From: Artocarpus heterophyllus
Lineage: Eukaryota > Streptophyta > Magnoliopsida > Rosales > Moraceae
Length of the DNA stretch: 64,000 nucleotides
Direction: 5' to 3'
NCBI GenBank assembly: GCA_025403435.1
Contig: CM046350.1
Span: 36,672,131 to 36,736,130 of the forward strand
Every line of letters begins with the position of its first letter. Position 1 is the stretch's first letter. Under the pieces are notes generated by a model. The model saw nothing but the letters and a program-made list of their open reading frames with translations, searched no databases and was not told where the DNA came from. This document shows positions 12,976 to 25,623 of this stretch, piece by piece. The translations under genes were made by a program, and so were the position numbers.

Positions 12976-14187
12976 TGATAAGTGCATATTTTATCATAAT
13001 TTGGTATCATTTTTTTTCTTGCATTAATTATCTAAGTTTTTGAGTAATTTTTATTTTTTTTATTTTTATTTTATGTTTTTTAGATATTTTAATATAAAAG
13101 AATAAAAAGAGGAAGAAAAATGAAGATTTTGGAGTTAAAATACTAAGCATTCAATTTGGAGTCCAATGGAAGTCGCGGATCAAGAATCGGAGTTGAAACG
13201 GATGAAAAACTACTAAAACAGCATCAAGGCACAAGCCTCACACTACAACCCACTTCCCAGCCGCTACAGCCTAGTCTTGTGTGCCCCAAGCTAGCAGTAG
13301 GCCTCCCATCCAAAAGCAGTGCAGCCCACGCATGCTTAATGCCCCAACAAGCCTACCAGGCACGGCCAATGCGAGCGCTCCATTCTACACCTATGCCAGC
13401 TATGCACCAGCGCATACCCAGCATGCTTGCTAGCTACCTGCATGCATGCTAGTCGAGTCCCTTACAGGGCCAGGCAGCTCAATGCCTAGCCCACACCTCC
13501 AAATGCATTTTTGGGTATTTTTTTAACCCCAAAACTCATTTTACTATTCCCCAAACCCTAATATAATATAAGCATCATTATAACTTAGATGGGGGATGAA
13601 TATTGGAGACCCAAATTTAGATCTTTAAGCAAAAAAATAGGGAGAAAAAGAGAGAGAAAGATGGAGATCAAGAGGTCTACTGCTTGGAAATCCTTGAAGA
13701 TCTTCATCAAGACTCCTCCTAGTTCATCAAATTGAGCTGTAATGTTGTCAAAGTTTATGTTTTTATTTTCAATTTCAATTATGTTTAGCTAAGTAATTTG
13801 TGATAAAGGTGAATTCAAAGCCTTAGACAGTTTGTGTAATTAATTATGTGAATTTTTACCTATCTTTTTTAGCATAATGCTTCCGTTAGATTAAATCTAG
13901 AGAGCTTGTTCTAGGTTGTTTAATGGAAAGAGATTTAGTGAAGATCTTGTTTTACTAAACTACAAAGTAAGGAAAGATCGAGATAGCAAAGCTTGTTGCT
14001 ATCTAGGTTATTAATTTCAATAGAAAATTAGGGAATAATTCTAAGATTAATCACATATACATTATCAAACAATGAAGAATGAACCTTTAACTCATTTATT
14101 ATTGTTGCTTTTAATCCTCAAAATTTTATGCTCATTTATTTATGCTGTTTGATGAATTTTAATTTTCTGCTGATTTAGTTAAGCAAA
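12976..14187. mobile_element. Probable LTR fragment beginning TGATAAGTGC
   Basis: Begins with TGATAAGTGCATATT, a start typical of a class of large plant LTR elements. It continues with a T-rich tract, a GC-richer block (13190-13530), and a CT/GA-rich part with 'ccaaaccctaatataatataagc'. It ends where a Copia LTR fragment starts near 14190. No protein domain is seen; the 98-codon frame at 13156-13452 is low-complexity. Family assignment rests on the terminal sequence and is tentative. Confidence 0.35.
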
Positions 14188-14189
14188 TC

Positions 14190-14344
14190 AAAACCTTAGA
14201 CTTTTGTTTGTTTATCATATATTCAACAGAAATGAACATTAAAAGGATAATATTTGATATATGAATAATAAATAAACTTTTTATTTATTAAATGTCTCCA
14301 AGAGCTTATTATATCATTTAATCCTTATGGCATCTAGTCTAATA
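14190..14344 (-). repeat. Copia-2/5-family LTR fragment
   Basis: On the minus strand, about 155 bp from 14344 match the first part of the Copia-2 LTR (TATTAGACTAGATGCC in place of TGTTAGACATGGTGCC, followed by the conserved 'ttaaatgatat' and 'tttatttatt' blocks). It abuts an unrelated gag fragment on the right and the TGATAAGTGC element on the left. Confidence 0.75.
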
Positions 14345-14770
14345 CCCTTTTCTTTTATACTTCATTGAAACAAGATTAGCTACTAAGGTACTTGTTGCAG
14401 CCTTTTTGCTTTTTGGAAAAACACTTTTCAATCTCTTTAAGGAACCTCTTAGCACTTTCCTCCTTACATTGAGCCCCTAAAGGCTTTCAGAATGGAGCAT
14501 TTCATGATCATAAGACTCACGCGGTTAGAATGCTCCCGTTTCTCTAAGTCCCTTTGAGCATTAGAAGAACTTTCAACTGTAAGAGGAGGGGGAGGTTTTG
14601 TCTGATGCACAAGGTCAAGATCCATGCAACCAAGAACAATCATAACATTCTCTTTTCAATTTTTGAAATTTATACCATTAAGCATGGGAATAGAATTAAT
14701 ATTGGCAGATATAGTAGAAACAAAAGCAGAAACTAAATAGAGAGCAAAACAAAATGCAATCTCACAATAA
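14345..14770 (-). pseudogene. Copia-4 gag fragment
   Basis: The minus-strand reading matches the Copia-1 gag start (NINSIPMLNG...NF and VLG.MDLDL blocks at about 14610-14710) and continues through the region equivalent to Copia-1 24590-24730. The conserved Trp codon after NFK is TGA, again a G-to-A type change. It is truncated at 14345 by the LTR fragment. On its right the leader of the same element continues, interrupted by the solo LTR at 14848-17005. Confidence 0.75.
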
Positions 14771-14847
14771 ATAACCATGTCACAACATAAGCATAATCAT
14801 CCAATAAACACAAACATGATGTGATTATACAATTCACATAATGATGG

Positions 14848-17005
14848 TGTCACGCCCCGAAGTACGGGAGGTGACGTGGCAGAATATTTAGATTAATTAA
14901 AAGAGGATTTAATGGAAATTAATGGTTTAAGATTCAAATTACATGAGAAATAAGAAGATTTCCACCACATTTTATAAAAGCATTTATAAATATTAAGCAA
15001 ATAATAACAATTAAATAAAAACTGCGAGTATGGGTTCCACAACCCACAACTTGTGCACACACATGGTTCTGACAATATCATAAATACAATTATAGTCCAA
15101 GTACAAATAAAGTTAACTCTTACATGCCTTGATTAAATAGTACAAAAGATAAAATAATCCTCCTATTGCTCCTGGGTTCGGTCCGAAGAATCTTCTCCAA
15201 AACTAAATGGGAAACCACCTAGAGGGGGAATTTAAAACAATAAAACGTGAGCGAAAGGCTCAATAGGACTAAGTTTTATAAAATAATTTAGTGCAAAGAA
15301 ACATGTCATTAATTAGGAGTTACTCAAAGAAAAATTAAATAAATAAATAAATAAATAAATAATTTGAGTAGAACCGTTTTGACACAGAACAGTTTACTCT
15401 CCCAATCAAAACACCATTTTACTTTTACCTAGGCAAACCATGATATCACCACCGTAGTGGCCCAGCTGGGTTTCGGGACCTGCCCCCAAGGTCGATCGCT
15501 ACACGACCCGATCTCTGATATGGCATCATGCCTTAGTGTTTATTAACATTGTCATTCAAAACCCAATTACCGAGTGTTGTCAGTTACATTTATTATGGAG
15601 TTCATTTCATAATCACGGTATATTAAAATATAACCGATAAAACCATTTTCAAACAACCGTTGAAAACATTTTGATAGAAATCCTTTTCAAAGTCAAATCA
15701 TTTCAAAACCAGGCTACCAAAGAAATAGGATAGAAGTCCTACCTCAATACTCGTGCCGGTGCCCCCACACTGTAATCCCGGTCCGCTATACGTTAGCTCC
15801 ACGGAACCATGAACGATCCTAGATATCAACTAAGTCAATCAATATCTAGTTTGAGACATTCTATGTTACTAAACCATTTCATGATGTCCTAGTGTGCCAT
15901 TTGTACCTTTAAAAATCACTTTATAAGGTTGGGATTTAAATCAGGGTTCAAAACAGTGAAAACGGGTGAAAATCACAAAATTTTCCATGCCTCGGTCGGC
16001 CTGCTAGACGCCCTGCTTCGGCCTGCCGAACTGCACAATTCGGCCTGCCGGAAGCAAAGTTCGGTTGGCCGAACAATTTCCCAGGTTCGGCTTGCCGGTC
16101 GGAAGAACACCGGCCTGCCGAACACATAGTTCGGCCTACCGAACTGGGAAAATCCAGAAATCCCAGCCACGGGTTTCTCGATCCCCAAAATTCAAATCTT
16201 GTTTCTAACCTGTTTTTTCTCAAATCCTAGGCATGAAAAACAATCATAGTTGATAGAAAAACATATTACAACATGTTTGGACTCATTTAAACAAGATTTA
16301 AACTTGAAATCCTCAAAAATCTGAAAATGAGAAAATGAGGAGAAAAATGAAAAATCTTGAATTCAATCCGTTTTTCTTCAATCTAACCTTAGACTCTAGT
16401 TGTTCTAAGTTCATTTAACTCAAATCCACGGTTTTCTAAGCTTAAACAAACCTAGATTTCAAAAATACACAAAATTGAAAATTTTATAAAAAGTTTAGAA
16501 ATTTCAAATCTAACCTCGAATCGAAGCTTCAATCCGCGTTCTCGGTTGCCGAATCACGTCCTCGAGCCTCCTCCTTGCTAACCCGAAGCTTGGATTCGAA
16601 TTTTGATTCAAAAATTTGTGAAGAAATTTGAGAGAGAGAGGGGAAGCCGAGAGAGAACCACGGGAGGGAAGAGAGAGAGAGAGAGTGAGTGAGCTGAGTG
16701 AAGAGAGAGAGAGGGAGAGAGAGAATAAATAGAGAAAATCGGTGGGTGGTTTTACTGTGCGAAAACCATGTGCCGCCCACGGTTTTGCAAAACAGAGTAT
16801 TTTTAACATTTTACAAATTGTTGTGTTTTAAAACTCAAAACATCATTTTGAAACAATAAGAAATCATTTGGACGCATCAATTTAACAAAACAACCGAAAA
16901 TTCAAAATCCAACCAAATAATCTAATTAATGTTAAAACGTTAATTATGGTACACTAATTCATCATTTACATTACATTAATATTAAATAAATTTCGGGGCG
17001 TTACA
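14848..17005 (-). mobile_element. Gypsy solo LTR A with palindrome array
   Basis: A 2158-bp element with target duplication GATGG at 14843-14847 and 17006-17010. On the minus strand it begins TGTAACGCCCCG and ends GGGGCGTGACA. It is close to solo LTR B (43646-45807) and to LTR C (57052-59191). LTR C is followed by a primer site and gag start, which identifies the family as Gypsy. It contains an AAAT microsatellite (about 15334-15362), a purine-rich tract (16630-16730), a 'ctatttatt' promoter-like block, and the array at 15992-16145. The many short frames inside it are not genes. Confidence 0.93.
15992..16145. repeat. Palindrome array 1
   Basis: Seven units of the 14-bp near-palindrome TTCGGCCTGCCGAA and variants, spaced 21, 22, 22, 21-26 and 23 bp. 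Arms TTCGGC/GCCGAA flank a CT centre on the plus strand, which is AG in the LTR's own orientation. Confidence 0.9.
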
Positions 17006-18375
17006 GATGGACCCCATCACAAGATACCTAACACAACATTGATATTTAGTCTTTAGACAGAAACATCAACTGTAAGTGGTATTCTCCGTACCATAATTAA
17101 ATATTGACAATTAATCATGTCAAACAATAAGACTTTCTTTGGATTGACTCATTGCTCGTATGAAAAACCTAATAATCATCACATATTTACTACTATACGT
17201 ATGCCTACTATTTGGCCAAACAATAATCTTCCGTTGGGCCACTCATTATTTGCAGAAACAATCAGCGTATACATCTTAATATTTCAAAATAAATAAATTT
17301 ATATAATAAAAGTTACCTTGCCAACATATTATTTCAATTCATTTATTTTGTAATATTAGACATACTTAAAAATTGCAAAATATTTTTTTTCTCTGTCCAA
17401 AATTTAACCGAAAAATATATGTATTGACTCAACCGAAACATGCACATATACATATACATATACCAAATTCAACTGAAACTCGATAACAGAAATTCAGTCA
17501 GTATTGTATATTATATTACATATGTATGTAGAAACTGAGAAACCAAATGACGAAACTTGAGTTAAACATCACCGAAATCAACAACGACCAAAAGCGTAAT
17601 CAACAAAGAAAATATGAAGCTAAACGTTTATATTCATAAGGTGCAATAATGGACGTGCATGCGATATTGATGATAAATAATTATCATCATAAATCCAGAA
17701 CCAAAATATAAATTGTAACTAATATGGATGAAAATCATCTAATATTCTTTAGTAATTAGCTATATCAAATATGTTACTGTGGATCAATATCCGTATATGA
17801 CATCACATCGAATATTGATAAGGTAATACATGTTTATGAATTCCGTAATTATATTTATGAATGTTTATATGTTTAATCCAAACTGAAAAAATTAGAGAAA
17901 AAAAATTCTCCCTTTAACATAACGACCCCTCTAATATCACTTATTAGCTTTAATCTTAACTATGATTTACCATTATATTCTTAAATCCCAACAACCATCG
18001 TATTAAATTACTAAGAATAATAATTAACAATACGTACCTAAATCTATGGTGATGAAATTGAAGGGGATGGAGTCTTCTATAGTCATATTTGTCTTTAATA
18101 CTCAGAGATTCTCTCTCTTTAATAGGGAAGGAGGAAGAGATTAAATTATACATATGATTTGGTTTGAGAACTACAACTAGTGGTCCACTTTATATATTAT
18201 GTCAAAATAGAATCTCATTATTCTTAGTTTGACTAATATTGGCTTATACTTACATTTAAAGCTTATACTTAATAGATATCTAGGCCGAAATAGTATATCA
18301 TTTATTTGGCCCTATTAAGTTGATAGCTTGTAACATAATTATAAGCCCATAATAGAATATTAAATAAAACCTAAC
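17006..18375 (-). mobile_element. Copia-4 leader and probable 5' LTR
   Basis: 17010-17390 aligns with the Copia-1 leader (24940-25330), including 'tgtcaaacaataa' and 'aataatcatcac' blocks, and so continues the gag fragment on the other side of solo LTR A. The end at 18375 is TGTTAGGTTTTATTTAA on the minus strand, which would be the 5' LTR start. A TATATAA-like motif lies near 18190. The LTR 3' end and primer site are not clear, and the 65-codon frame at 17956-18153 is not a gene. Confidence 0.5.
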
Positions 18376-19540
18376 AGTCAGCACCTAGTACTAAATGGAA
18401 CATATCTTTATACTCAGCAGTGGATATATATAGGGTCTGTCACCTTGCTTTTGTAGTTTTTGAACTATATTTTGCTTGGACCGTCTAGATTAAATCCAAC
18501 AATGTAAATTCATGTAGGGGTAAGTGTGTGTACATCCTTTTTGCTCTACTGGTCATCCGGTTTTTCTTTTAATGTAATTATTGCACCAACTTTTTTCACA
18601 AGACGAGTATGTGACCTTGTTAAATGTAATATGATGCCTGGAAGACTAAATTTGGAGCGTGGTAGAACAAGTGAACGAATTGAGAATATAATTCTCAATT
18701 GTTATGTGCGTAAATTTAAAAATTCATATTTTTTTGTTGGAACTCTAATTGAGAAGATTTTTTTTTCCTTTGCATTCAAAGCGAAAAAATGAACAAATCT
18801 AGATCAGCCTAGGTAATTCTTCCATGAACATCGTATTTTTGTAATATTTGTTATTAAACAATGAGTTTCTATTTGATGCGTAGATTTAAATTGCTGTAGT
18901 TTTAAACTTTGTTTGTGGTTTGAAATAGTTGTTTTGAACATCTTATATGGTCTAAATAGTAGTTTTGAACTAGCGTTCAAAATGTAAAGGTTTAAAGTGT
19001 GAATAAAAATCACATTATAGATCTGGTATTTGGATAGTGTAAGAATTATGAGGAAAATAGATCATGGATTTGAAAAATTTATTGCCTATTTGATTTATAG
19101 GTTTGAATGGAAAGCTTGAACGAAAATTTAAATTGTTGTGAGAGAAAATGCTATAAAAATAGTTTGAACCCATGAACCAAACATGTTTTAAACTGTTAAA
19201 ACCATGAGTTTTTTTCTTTTTTTCTTTTTTTTTTTTTTACTTGAACCAATTTCACCTTAATCAACGTACCAAACCCACCTAAACTTTTTAAAATTTTTGT
19301 TTCACCACTTTGTATTAATACACAGAACCAGATTTTATTCGTGACTTAAAACTACAATTTATTTATGTGTTTAAATGACTTTTCATTCTCACAATTCAAA
19401 TCAATTCAATTCATACACTTGTTTAATCTAATCATCATAGACCACATATCCCACATTTTTGTTTTTTGAATAAGCATTCGTATTAAGTACTTAATTGAAA
19501 TATATGAGCATTTTATGAATATCTTATTGTTTAATAGTTT

Positions 19541-19578
<38 letters not shown>

Positions 19579-19905
19579 CTGCAACATGTATTGCATATCA
19601 ATTGGTTCTCTATATGAATTTATATTGTTTTTATCTTTTCTTTATTATGATTGGTTGTGGTTGTATACTTCATTACCACATAGTAGGAAATGAACATATC
19701 ATTTGAGGCTCGACGCAGACGTAAACTGATAGGAAGTTGGAATGGTTTATAATGTTCCCTATCCTCTCTGCTTGGTTCGCTGGTTCGAATTATGTTAATT
19801 TGAACTTTTTTGGTTTGAACAGAAAAATCTCAGTTGTATAGTTTAAAAGTAATCCGAACTAACGTTTGGATATACAGCTAAAGTGATAATTTAAATAGAA
19901 TATAT
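18376..19905. other. AT-rich spacer, no gene seen
   Basis: No recognisable exon. Contains T-rich tracts (19205-19240) and a (TAA)n microsatellite at 19542-19578. Short frames at 18526-18792 and 18804-19013 resemble no known protein. Confidence 0.5.
19542..19578. repeat. (TAA)n microsatellite
   Basis: Twelve uninterrupted TAA units. Confidence 0.95.
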
Positions 19906-20371
19906 TGTTAGAATAAAATTGTGATGAAAACCATCATCACCCAAGATCGTTCATGTCAAATCATCAAGAATATTAATAAGATGCGGAAGCTAACCTGAAT
20001 CCATTGATAGAATGTGATTCTTGAGTCTTTTGGTTGAGGATCTTCCAAGTCTGGTACGTAAATCGTCCCTATCAGAATGCTCTGTAATCTTTCTGTAGAT
20101 GGGTAACACAAAAAATAATGTACGTACAGACTTGGGGACCACAACCCCTTTATATAATTGCTAAACCCTAGCAATTATCCTTAATTACCAATTTAGCCCA
20201 TCATAAAATTAGTAATTATAATTTTGGTCTCTACACATAGGAGGCCCACACTTAATGATGCATTAAAAGCCCAAAACCCAAATTGATCACTTTTAATTGG
20301 GCAACCTTATTGATAGCCTTTAATTCACATTTATTTAGTATATTGGCCCATAATTGGATTTTGATCCAACA
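19906..20371 (-). repeat. Copia-1 3' LTR
   Basis: Direct repeat of 26397-26861. On the minus strand it starts TGTTGGATCAAAATCC at 20371. It contains the promoter block 'tatataaag' near 20150. Confidence 0.95.
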
Positions 20372-20385
20372 ATCTCCCACTTGGG
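20372..20385 (-). promoter_or_regulatory. Copia-1 polypurine tract
   Basis: Minus-strand CCAAGTGGGAGAT directly before the 3' LTR, the classic plus-strand primer of plant Copia elements. Confidence 0.85.
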
Positions 20386-20800
20386 CTATATATGAAACTT
20401 TATAAATGTGAATTATACCTTATGAGTTCATGAATTTTGCTATTAAAACCTTATGCACTTCAACAATCTTGTCCATTAACCATATCAATATAGGACCAAA
20501 GCGACCTTCGTTACATATGTCGTAACTAGACCCATCAATGATCACATATACCAATACAACTAATGACAAGTTCAAGCATGGATGTCTAGCATGGAAATTT
20601 CATGCAATGTGATCTTAACATGCCTATTTCCAGCTAGTCCACCTGAAAAATTTAGTGAGATCAAACCATACCAAAATCAGAGTGTGAATAAACTGTAAAT
20701 TTTATTTCTGTAGAAAATAACCTCAAAATATCCATAAACTAAAATAACTGAAAAATGTCTATATCATAAGAGCATTTAAAATTACAAACTCCCACTAAAA

Positions 20801-21876
20801 CTAAATATCGTGAAATGATATGACACCCATACGAGCGGTGTGCTCATGAAACATTTTGGGTGACAATCCCTTAGTAAGCGGATCCGCAATCATGGAGTTT
20901 GTGCTGATGTGCTCTATAGATAACTGTCCACTCTGAACTCTTTCTTTCACAACTAGGAACTTGATCTCTATATGCTTTGACTTCGTCGAGCTCCTGTTGT
21001 TGTTGGAATACAAAACTGCTGACTTATTGTCACAAAATATCTTGAGTGGTCTTTGAATACTGTCCACTATACACAGCCCCGTGACAAAATTTCGCAGCCA
21101 TATTCTATGATTGGACTCCTCATAACACGCTATGAACTCTGCTGCCATTGTAGAAGATGCTATAAGAGACTGTTTAGCACTCTTCCAAGAGACAGCACCT
21201 CCAGTTAGAAGGTAGACATAGCCCGATGTAGATTTCATACTATCTTGGCATCTAGCAAAATCAGAGTCAGTATACCCAATGATCTCAAGCTGCTTTGACC
21301 TCCGATACGTGAGCATGTAATCCTTTGTTCTCTGAAAATACCTCAAGACTCGTTTGGCTGCTACCTAGTGATCCTTTCTAGGATTGCTTAAGTACCTGCC
21401 CAACATCCCTGTAACATACGCAATATCCGGACACGTACAAACTTGAGCATACATTAGACTGCCTACTACTGACGCATAAGGAATCTTCTGTATTTCCTTA
21501 ACCTCAAAATCATTCTTAGGGCACTGATTGAGACTAAACTTGTCTCCCTTAACCACAGGGGTATCACCTGGTTTACAATCCTGCATGCCATATCTCTTAA
21601 GAATCTTTTCGATATAGCCCTTTTGTGATAATCCTAAAATACCCGAGAGTGATCCCGGTGTATCTGTATACCCAACACAAAAGAAGCGTCACCAAGATCC
21701 TTCATCTCAGATTTCTTTTATAGAAATCTCTTGGTTTCGTGCAACAAGCCTATATCGTTGCTGGCAAGCAAAATGTCATCGATATATAAAACCAGGAAAA
21801 TATACTTACTCCCACTAAACTTGTGGTATATACAATCATCGACCAAATTCATCTTAAAACTGAACGAGATGATAAC
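20801..21876 (-). pseudogene. Copia-1 reverse transcriptase C-terminal part and RNase H
   Basis: 20801-21346 is an open 181-codon RNase H region in which the catalytic acidic residues are readable (YTDSDFA, TMAAEF, FCDNKSA), followed by HIE and ADPLTKGL. 21365-21586 carries the Copia block YASVVGSLMYA...CPDIAY and ends at a TAG where family members have Trp (HW to H-stop), a G-to-A change. The YIDD active site of reverse transcriptase is readable near 21780. The stretch 21586-21876 holds further stops and a frameshift. The RNase H fold itself looks intact. Confidence 0.88.
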
Positions 21877-23247
21877 CTAATGAAATTTGTAATACCATTG
21901 ACGAGAAGCTTGCTTGAGCCCATAGATAGATTTCTTTAATTTGCAAACCATCTTCTTTGCATCTCCTGGCATAAAGTTTTCCGGTTGCACCATATAGATT
22001 GTTTCATCAATGTCACCATTGAGGAATGCAGTCTTAACATCCATCTGATAAAGCTCAAGATCAAAATGTGCCACTAATGCCATTATAATCCTAAAAGAGT
22101 CTTTCGAAGAAACCGGGGTGAAAGTCTCTTTATAATCAATGCCTTCTTTCTGTGTAAAGCCTTTTGCGACAAGACGAGCCTTATACCTCTCCACATTGCC
22201 TTTCGAATCCCTTTTGGTCTTAAATATCCATTTGCAACCAATGGGTTTCGCACCTTTAGGAAATGGGACAAGATCCCAAACGTCATTGTCTTTCATAGAC
22301 TTTATCTCTTCATTCATGGCATCAATCCACTCTTGAGATCTAGAACTTTCCATGGCTTGACGGAAGTTGATTGGATCATCTTCCACCATACCAATGTCAT
22401 ACTCATGTTCTTGGAGAAATACAATGTAATCATCTGACACCGCACTTCTCCTTTCTCTAGTGGATCTCCTTAATGGCATAGGTTCTTGAGGTGGTTGAGT
22501 TTGTTCTTCTAGAACAATTTCAGGAATGGGAGCTTCTCCGACATTGTCTTGATTTTGGTCTGCTTCTTGAACGATGTCAAGAGTAGAAACCTGATCAATG
22601 TCAATAACAGCTGTAGGAATATCAACATATTCCTCTTCAAAGACAAAGTCCCTAACCATATCTCCCCCCGCAAACTCGACATCCTCAAAGAACCTGGCAT
22701 TTCCCGTCTCAAATATCGATTTGGTCGTGGGATCATAAAACTTGTACCCCCTGGATCTTTCAGAGTATCCAATAAAATAACAACTAACCGTCCTCGAGTC
22801 TAGTTTCTTGTCATTAGGCCTATAAGGCCTTGCCTCAGCTGGACATCCCCAAACATGCAAATGCTTTAGACTAGGCTTCTTGCCCGTCCAAAGTTCGTAA
22901 GGGGTTTTGGTAGTTGCTTTAGTTGGAACCATGTTAAGGATATAGGCTGCAGTCTTAAGTGCTTCTCCCCAGAGTGATTCTGGTAAGGTAGAATGAGAAA
23001 TCATACTCCTCACCATGTCCTTAAGCGTTCTGTTTCATCTTTCAGCAACACCATTCATAGTGGGCGAACCCGGCATAGTGTATTGTGGGATGATACTACT
23101 TTCCTCTAGGAACTTAGCAAACGGTCCCGGACGTTGTTCACCTAAACCGTCATATCTACCATAGTATTCACCACCACAGTCAGATCTGACGCTTTTAATC
23201 CTTTTGCTGAGTTGATTTTCAACTTCAGCCTTACAATTTTTGAACAC
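21877..23247 (-). pseudogene. Copia-1 integrase core and reverse transcriptase N-terminal part
   Basis: 23035-23247 holds the integrase core block SVRSDCGGEY and PGSPTMNGVAER. It stops at TGA where Arg is expected (AERRNRT), a CGA-to-TGA change. 21877-23016 is a 379-codon open frame with the integrase C-terminal half ([23 protein letters not shown], a GCP/CYFIGY block). It continues into reverse transcriptase ([31 protein letters not shown], the DVKTAFLNG aspartate block and [14 protein letters not shown]). It ends at TAG where CAG is expected. These enzymes copy and insert the element; here the chain is cut at least three times. Confidence 0.9.
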
Positions 23248-23259
23248 ATCCAGCGACTG

Positions 23260-24891
23260 TTACTTTTCATGAATGAGATATATGTAGCTATATCTGGAAA
23301 AATCATCTATGAACGTTATAAAATATTGTTGACCATTCCAAGAAGCCGTAGGGAATGGCCCACAAATGTCTATATGTATAAGTTCTAAGACGTCCAAAGT
23401 CCTATTGGCTTCAAATCTCCTTTTATTGGTTTGTTTCCCCTTAATACAGTTAACACAAATATCAAAATCTGTAAAGCCTAAGGGGTCGAGAATTTCGTCT
23501 GACACAAGTCTCTCTATTCTCCTTCTGGAGATATGACCCAATCTCTTGTGCCATAACGCAGGTGAATTCTCATTGGTTAATTTTCTCTTTATACCTCGTG
23601 TACTTAATTGCAAGGATTCATTAAATGAAGCAATTGTATCAAGCAAACAAAGATTATCGTAACCTGATAAAAAACCGGAACCAACTAATTTTGAATCATG
23701 AAACAAACTAAATTTTTCATTTCCAATTGAACAAGAATAACCAGATTTATCCAAAGCTGAAATAGAAATCAAATTTCGTCTAAAAGATGGTACAATAAAT
23801 GTTTCATCAAGATCCAAATAAAATCCAGTCTTTAATAATAATCTAAATTTTTCTATTGCTTCAACTTCAACTTTCTTGCCATCGTCCACGTAGATGTATC
23901 TTTCACCATCAATTGGCTTTCGGCATCTCAGGCGTCCATGCATAGACACACTAATGTGAGTGGTTGCACCAAAATTCATCCACCAAGTGTGTTCAGGTAC
24001 TGAAGTTAAATTAACCTCAGAACAAACCAAATTAAGAAGCATACCTTTTCTAGCACGCCAAGCGTGATAATTGGTGCAATGCTTCTTCTTATGTCTTGCA
24101 GCTCCACAGAAGAAACAACCCATACCTTCCGGATCAACTGGTCTCTTTTGTTGCTTCCTTTGAGGTGCCGTAACTACAGCTTCCTTATCCTTCTTCCTTT
24201 TCTTCCCTTTGTCCTTGGAAGTATTAGCCAAGTGAGCACTTTCTGTCTTTTCTTGCTTCAACCTTTCCTCTTCTTGCACACAATGTAAGATGAGCTCATT
24301 AAGAGACCAAGTCTCCTTTTGGCAGTTGTAGCTCACTTTAAACTGACTAAAATGTGCAGGAAGAGATATAAGAACCAAATGCACTAGCAAGTCCTCAAAA
24401 AGGTCAAGCTTAAGTGCTCTTAATTTTGAAGCAAGATGAGACATCTCCATGATGTACTCCCTAATGTTCCCCTTACTTTTGTATCTCATTGAGATGAGGT
24501 TTGCCAAAAGTGTACTTGTTTCAGCCTTTTCATTTTTGGCAAATCTCTTCTCAATGTCCTCAAGGAACTCTTTGGCTATCTTTATCGTTTCTGATATAGT
24601 GCCCCTGAATGCTTCTGGAATGGCCTTCTTCATGATCATCATACATATGCGATTTGACTTCTCCCACCTTTCCATGTCCTTCTTTTGATCAGAGGAACTT
24701 TTATCTGTAAGAGGTGCGGGAGAAGGAACCCTTAACGCAAGGTCAAGATCCATGACTCCGAGAACTATTAGGAGGTTCTCTTGCCATGATTTGAAGTTAC
24801 TACCATTCAACATAGGAATTGAATTGATGTTGGCAGTAATATTAGAGGCAAAACTAGTAGCTGAAACAGAGAACAAAATAAACAAAACCAA
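23260..24891 (-). pseudogene. Copia-1 gag, protease and integrase N-terminal part
   Basis: A 543-codon frame. Residues 20-230 are a UBN2-type Copia gag. Residues 259-272 form a CX2CX4HX4C zinc knuckle (C259, C262, H267, C272) after a Lys-rich linker. At 304-310 the protease active site should read DSGAT or DTGAT but reads NFGAT, so the catalytic Asp is Asn. From about 440 onward comes the integrase zinc region (LWHKRLGH, CVNC) and the first core aspartate (HIDICGP). The frame ends at TAA directly before QSLDVF. The annotated first Met may be upstream of the true start, since the homology begins near NINSIPMLNG (residue 21). Confidence 0.9.
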
Positions 24892-25441
24892 AACAAGCTC
24901 ACATAAGAATCCATAATAACAATAATAAATCCAAATAAAGGTAAACCCATCTCAAGATATCAGGCACCCCATTAATATTTAGTCTTGGGATAGAAATATA
25001 AACTTGTAAGTGATATCTTGGTGTAGTAACAAACACTGACAATAAGAACATGTCAAACAATAAATCTTCCTTTGGGCTGATTTATTGCTTATATGTAAAA
25101 CCGAATAATCATCACGTGTTTATCACCATAGGTGTACATGCAATTCTGTCAAATATTACCTTCCCTTGGGCCGGTCAATATTCACATAAGTTACATAAAC
25201 ACAACCTTTTATATTTCAAAACAAATTAATTTCCACAAGAGAGGCCACTTTGGTGACATGTTGCTTCTATCAATTCATCTCAAAATATATATAAAATACC
25301 AATATTTGAATTTAAAATTGCACCAAAAATGACCAAAATTAAAAAATAAAAAATAATAAAAAAAATTTTGGTCAAGGTCAACATTGACTGGGTTGGGGCT
25401 GGACCGGGTCGAGACAACCCTACCCGGTTCCTAAACCAGCG

Positions 25442-25456
25442 CCCCCCCCCCCCCCC

Positions 25457-25488
<32 letters not shown>

Positions 25489-25489
25489 T
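25442..25489. repeat. Adjacent homopolymers C23-T25
   Basis: 23 consecutive C (25442-25464) followed directly by 25 T (25465-25489). A further T run of about 32 occurs at 25590-25621 and one of about 18 at 25891-25908. Run lengths in an assembly are error-prone. Confidence 0.85.
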
Positions 25490-25584
25490 GGGGTCACCCA
25501 GGGGTTGAACCCCTGGGGACTTACCGGTCACAGGCTCAGCCCATGTATGAGTGTCCAGTCACGGGCCCCGCCCGTGTATTCCCC

Positions 25585-25623
<39 letters not shown>

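Noticed and set aside
13156..13452. 98-codon plus-strand ORF in a GC-richer block
   Set aside because: Low-complexity Ala/Pro/Gln/Met-rich reading inside an LTR-like sequence with no supporting exon or motif.
15992..16145. Spaced repeats resembling a CRISPR array
   Set aside because: Repeats are 14 bp and palindromic with 7-8 bp linkers, vary in sequence, lie inside LTRs of a plant genome, and there are no cas genes.
15929..16223. Overlapping ORFs of 66-91 codons across palindrome array 1, and similar ones at 44395-44734, 47493-47735, 57797-58153 and 61751-62041
   Set aside because: Open frames arise because the GC-rich 21-22 bp repeats lack stops; the translations are Arg/Gly/Pro repeats, differ between copies and occur on both strands.
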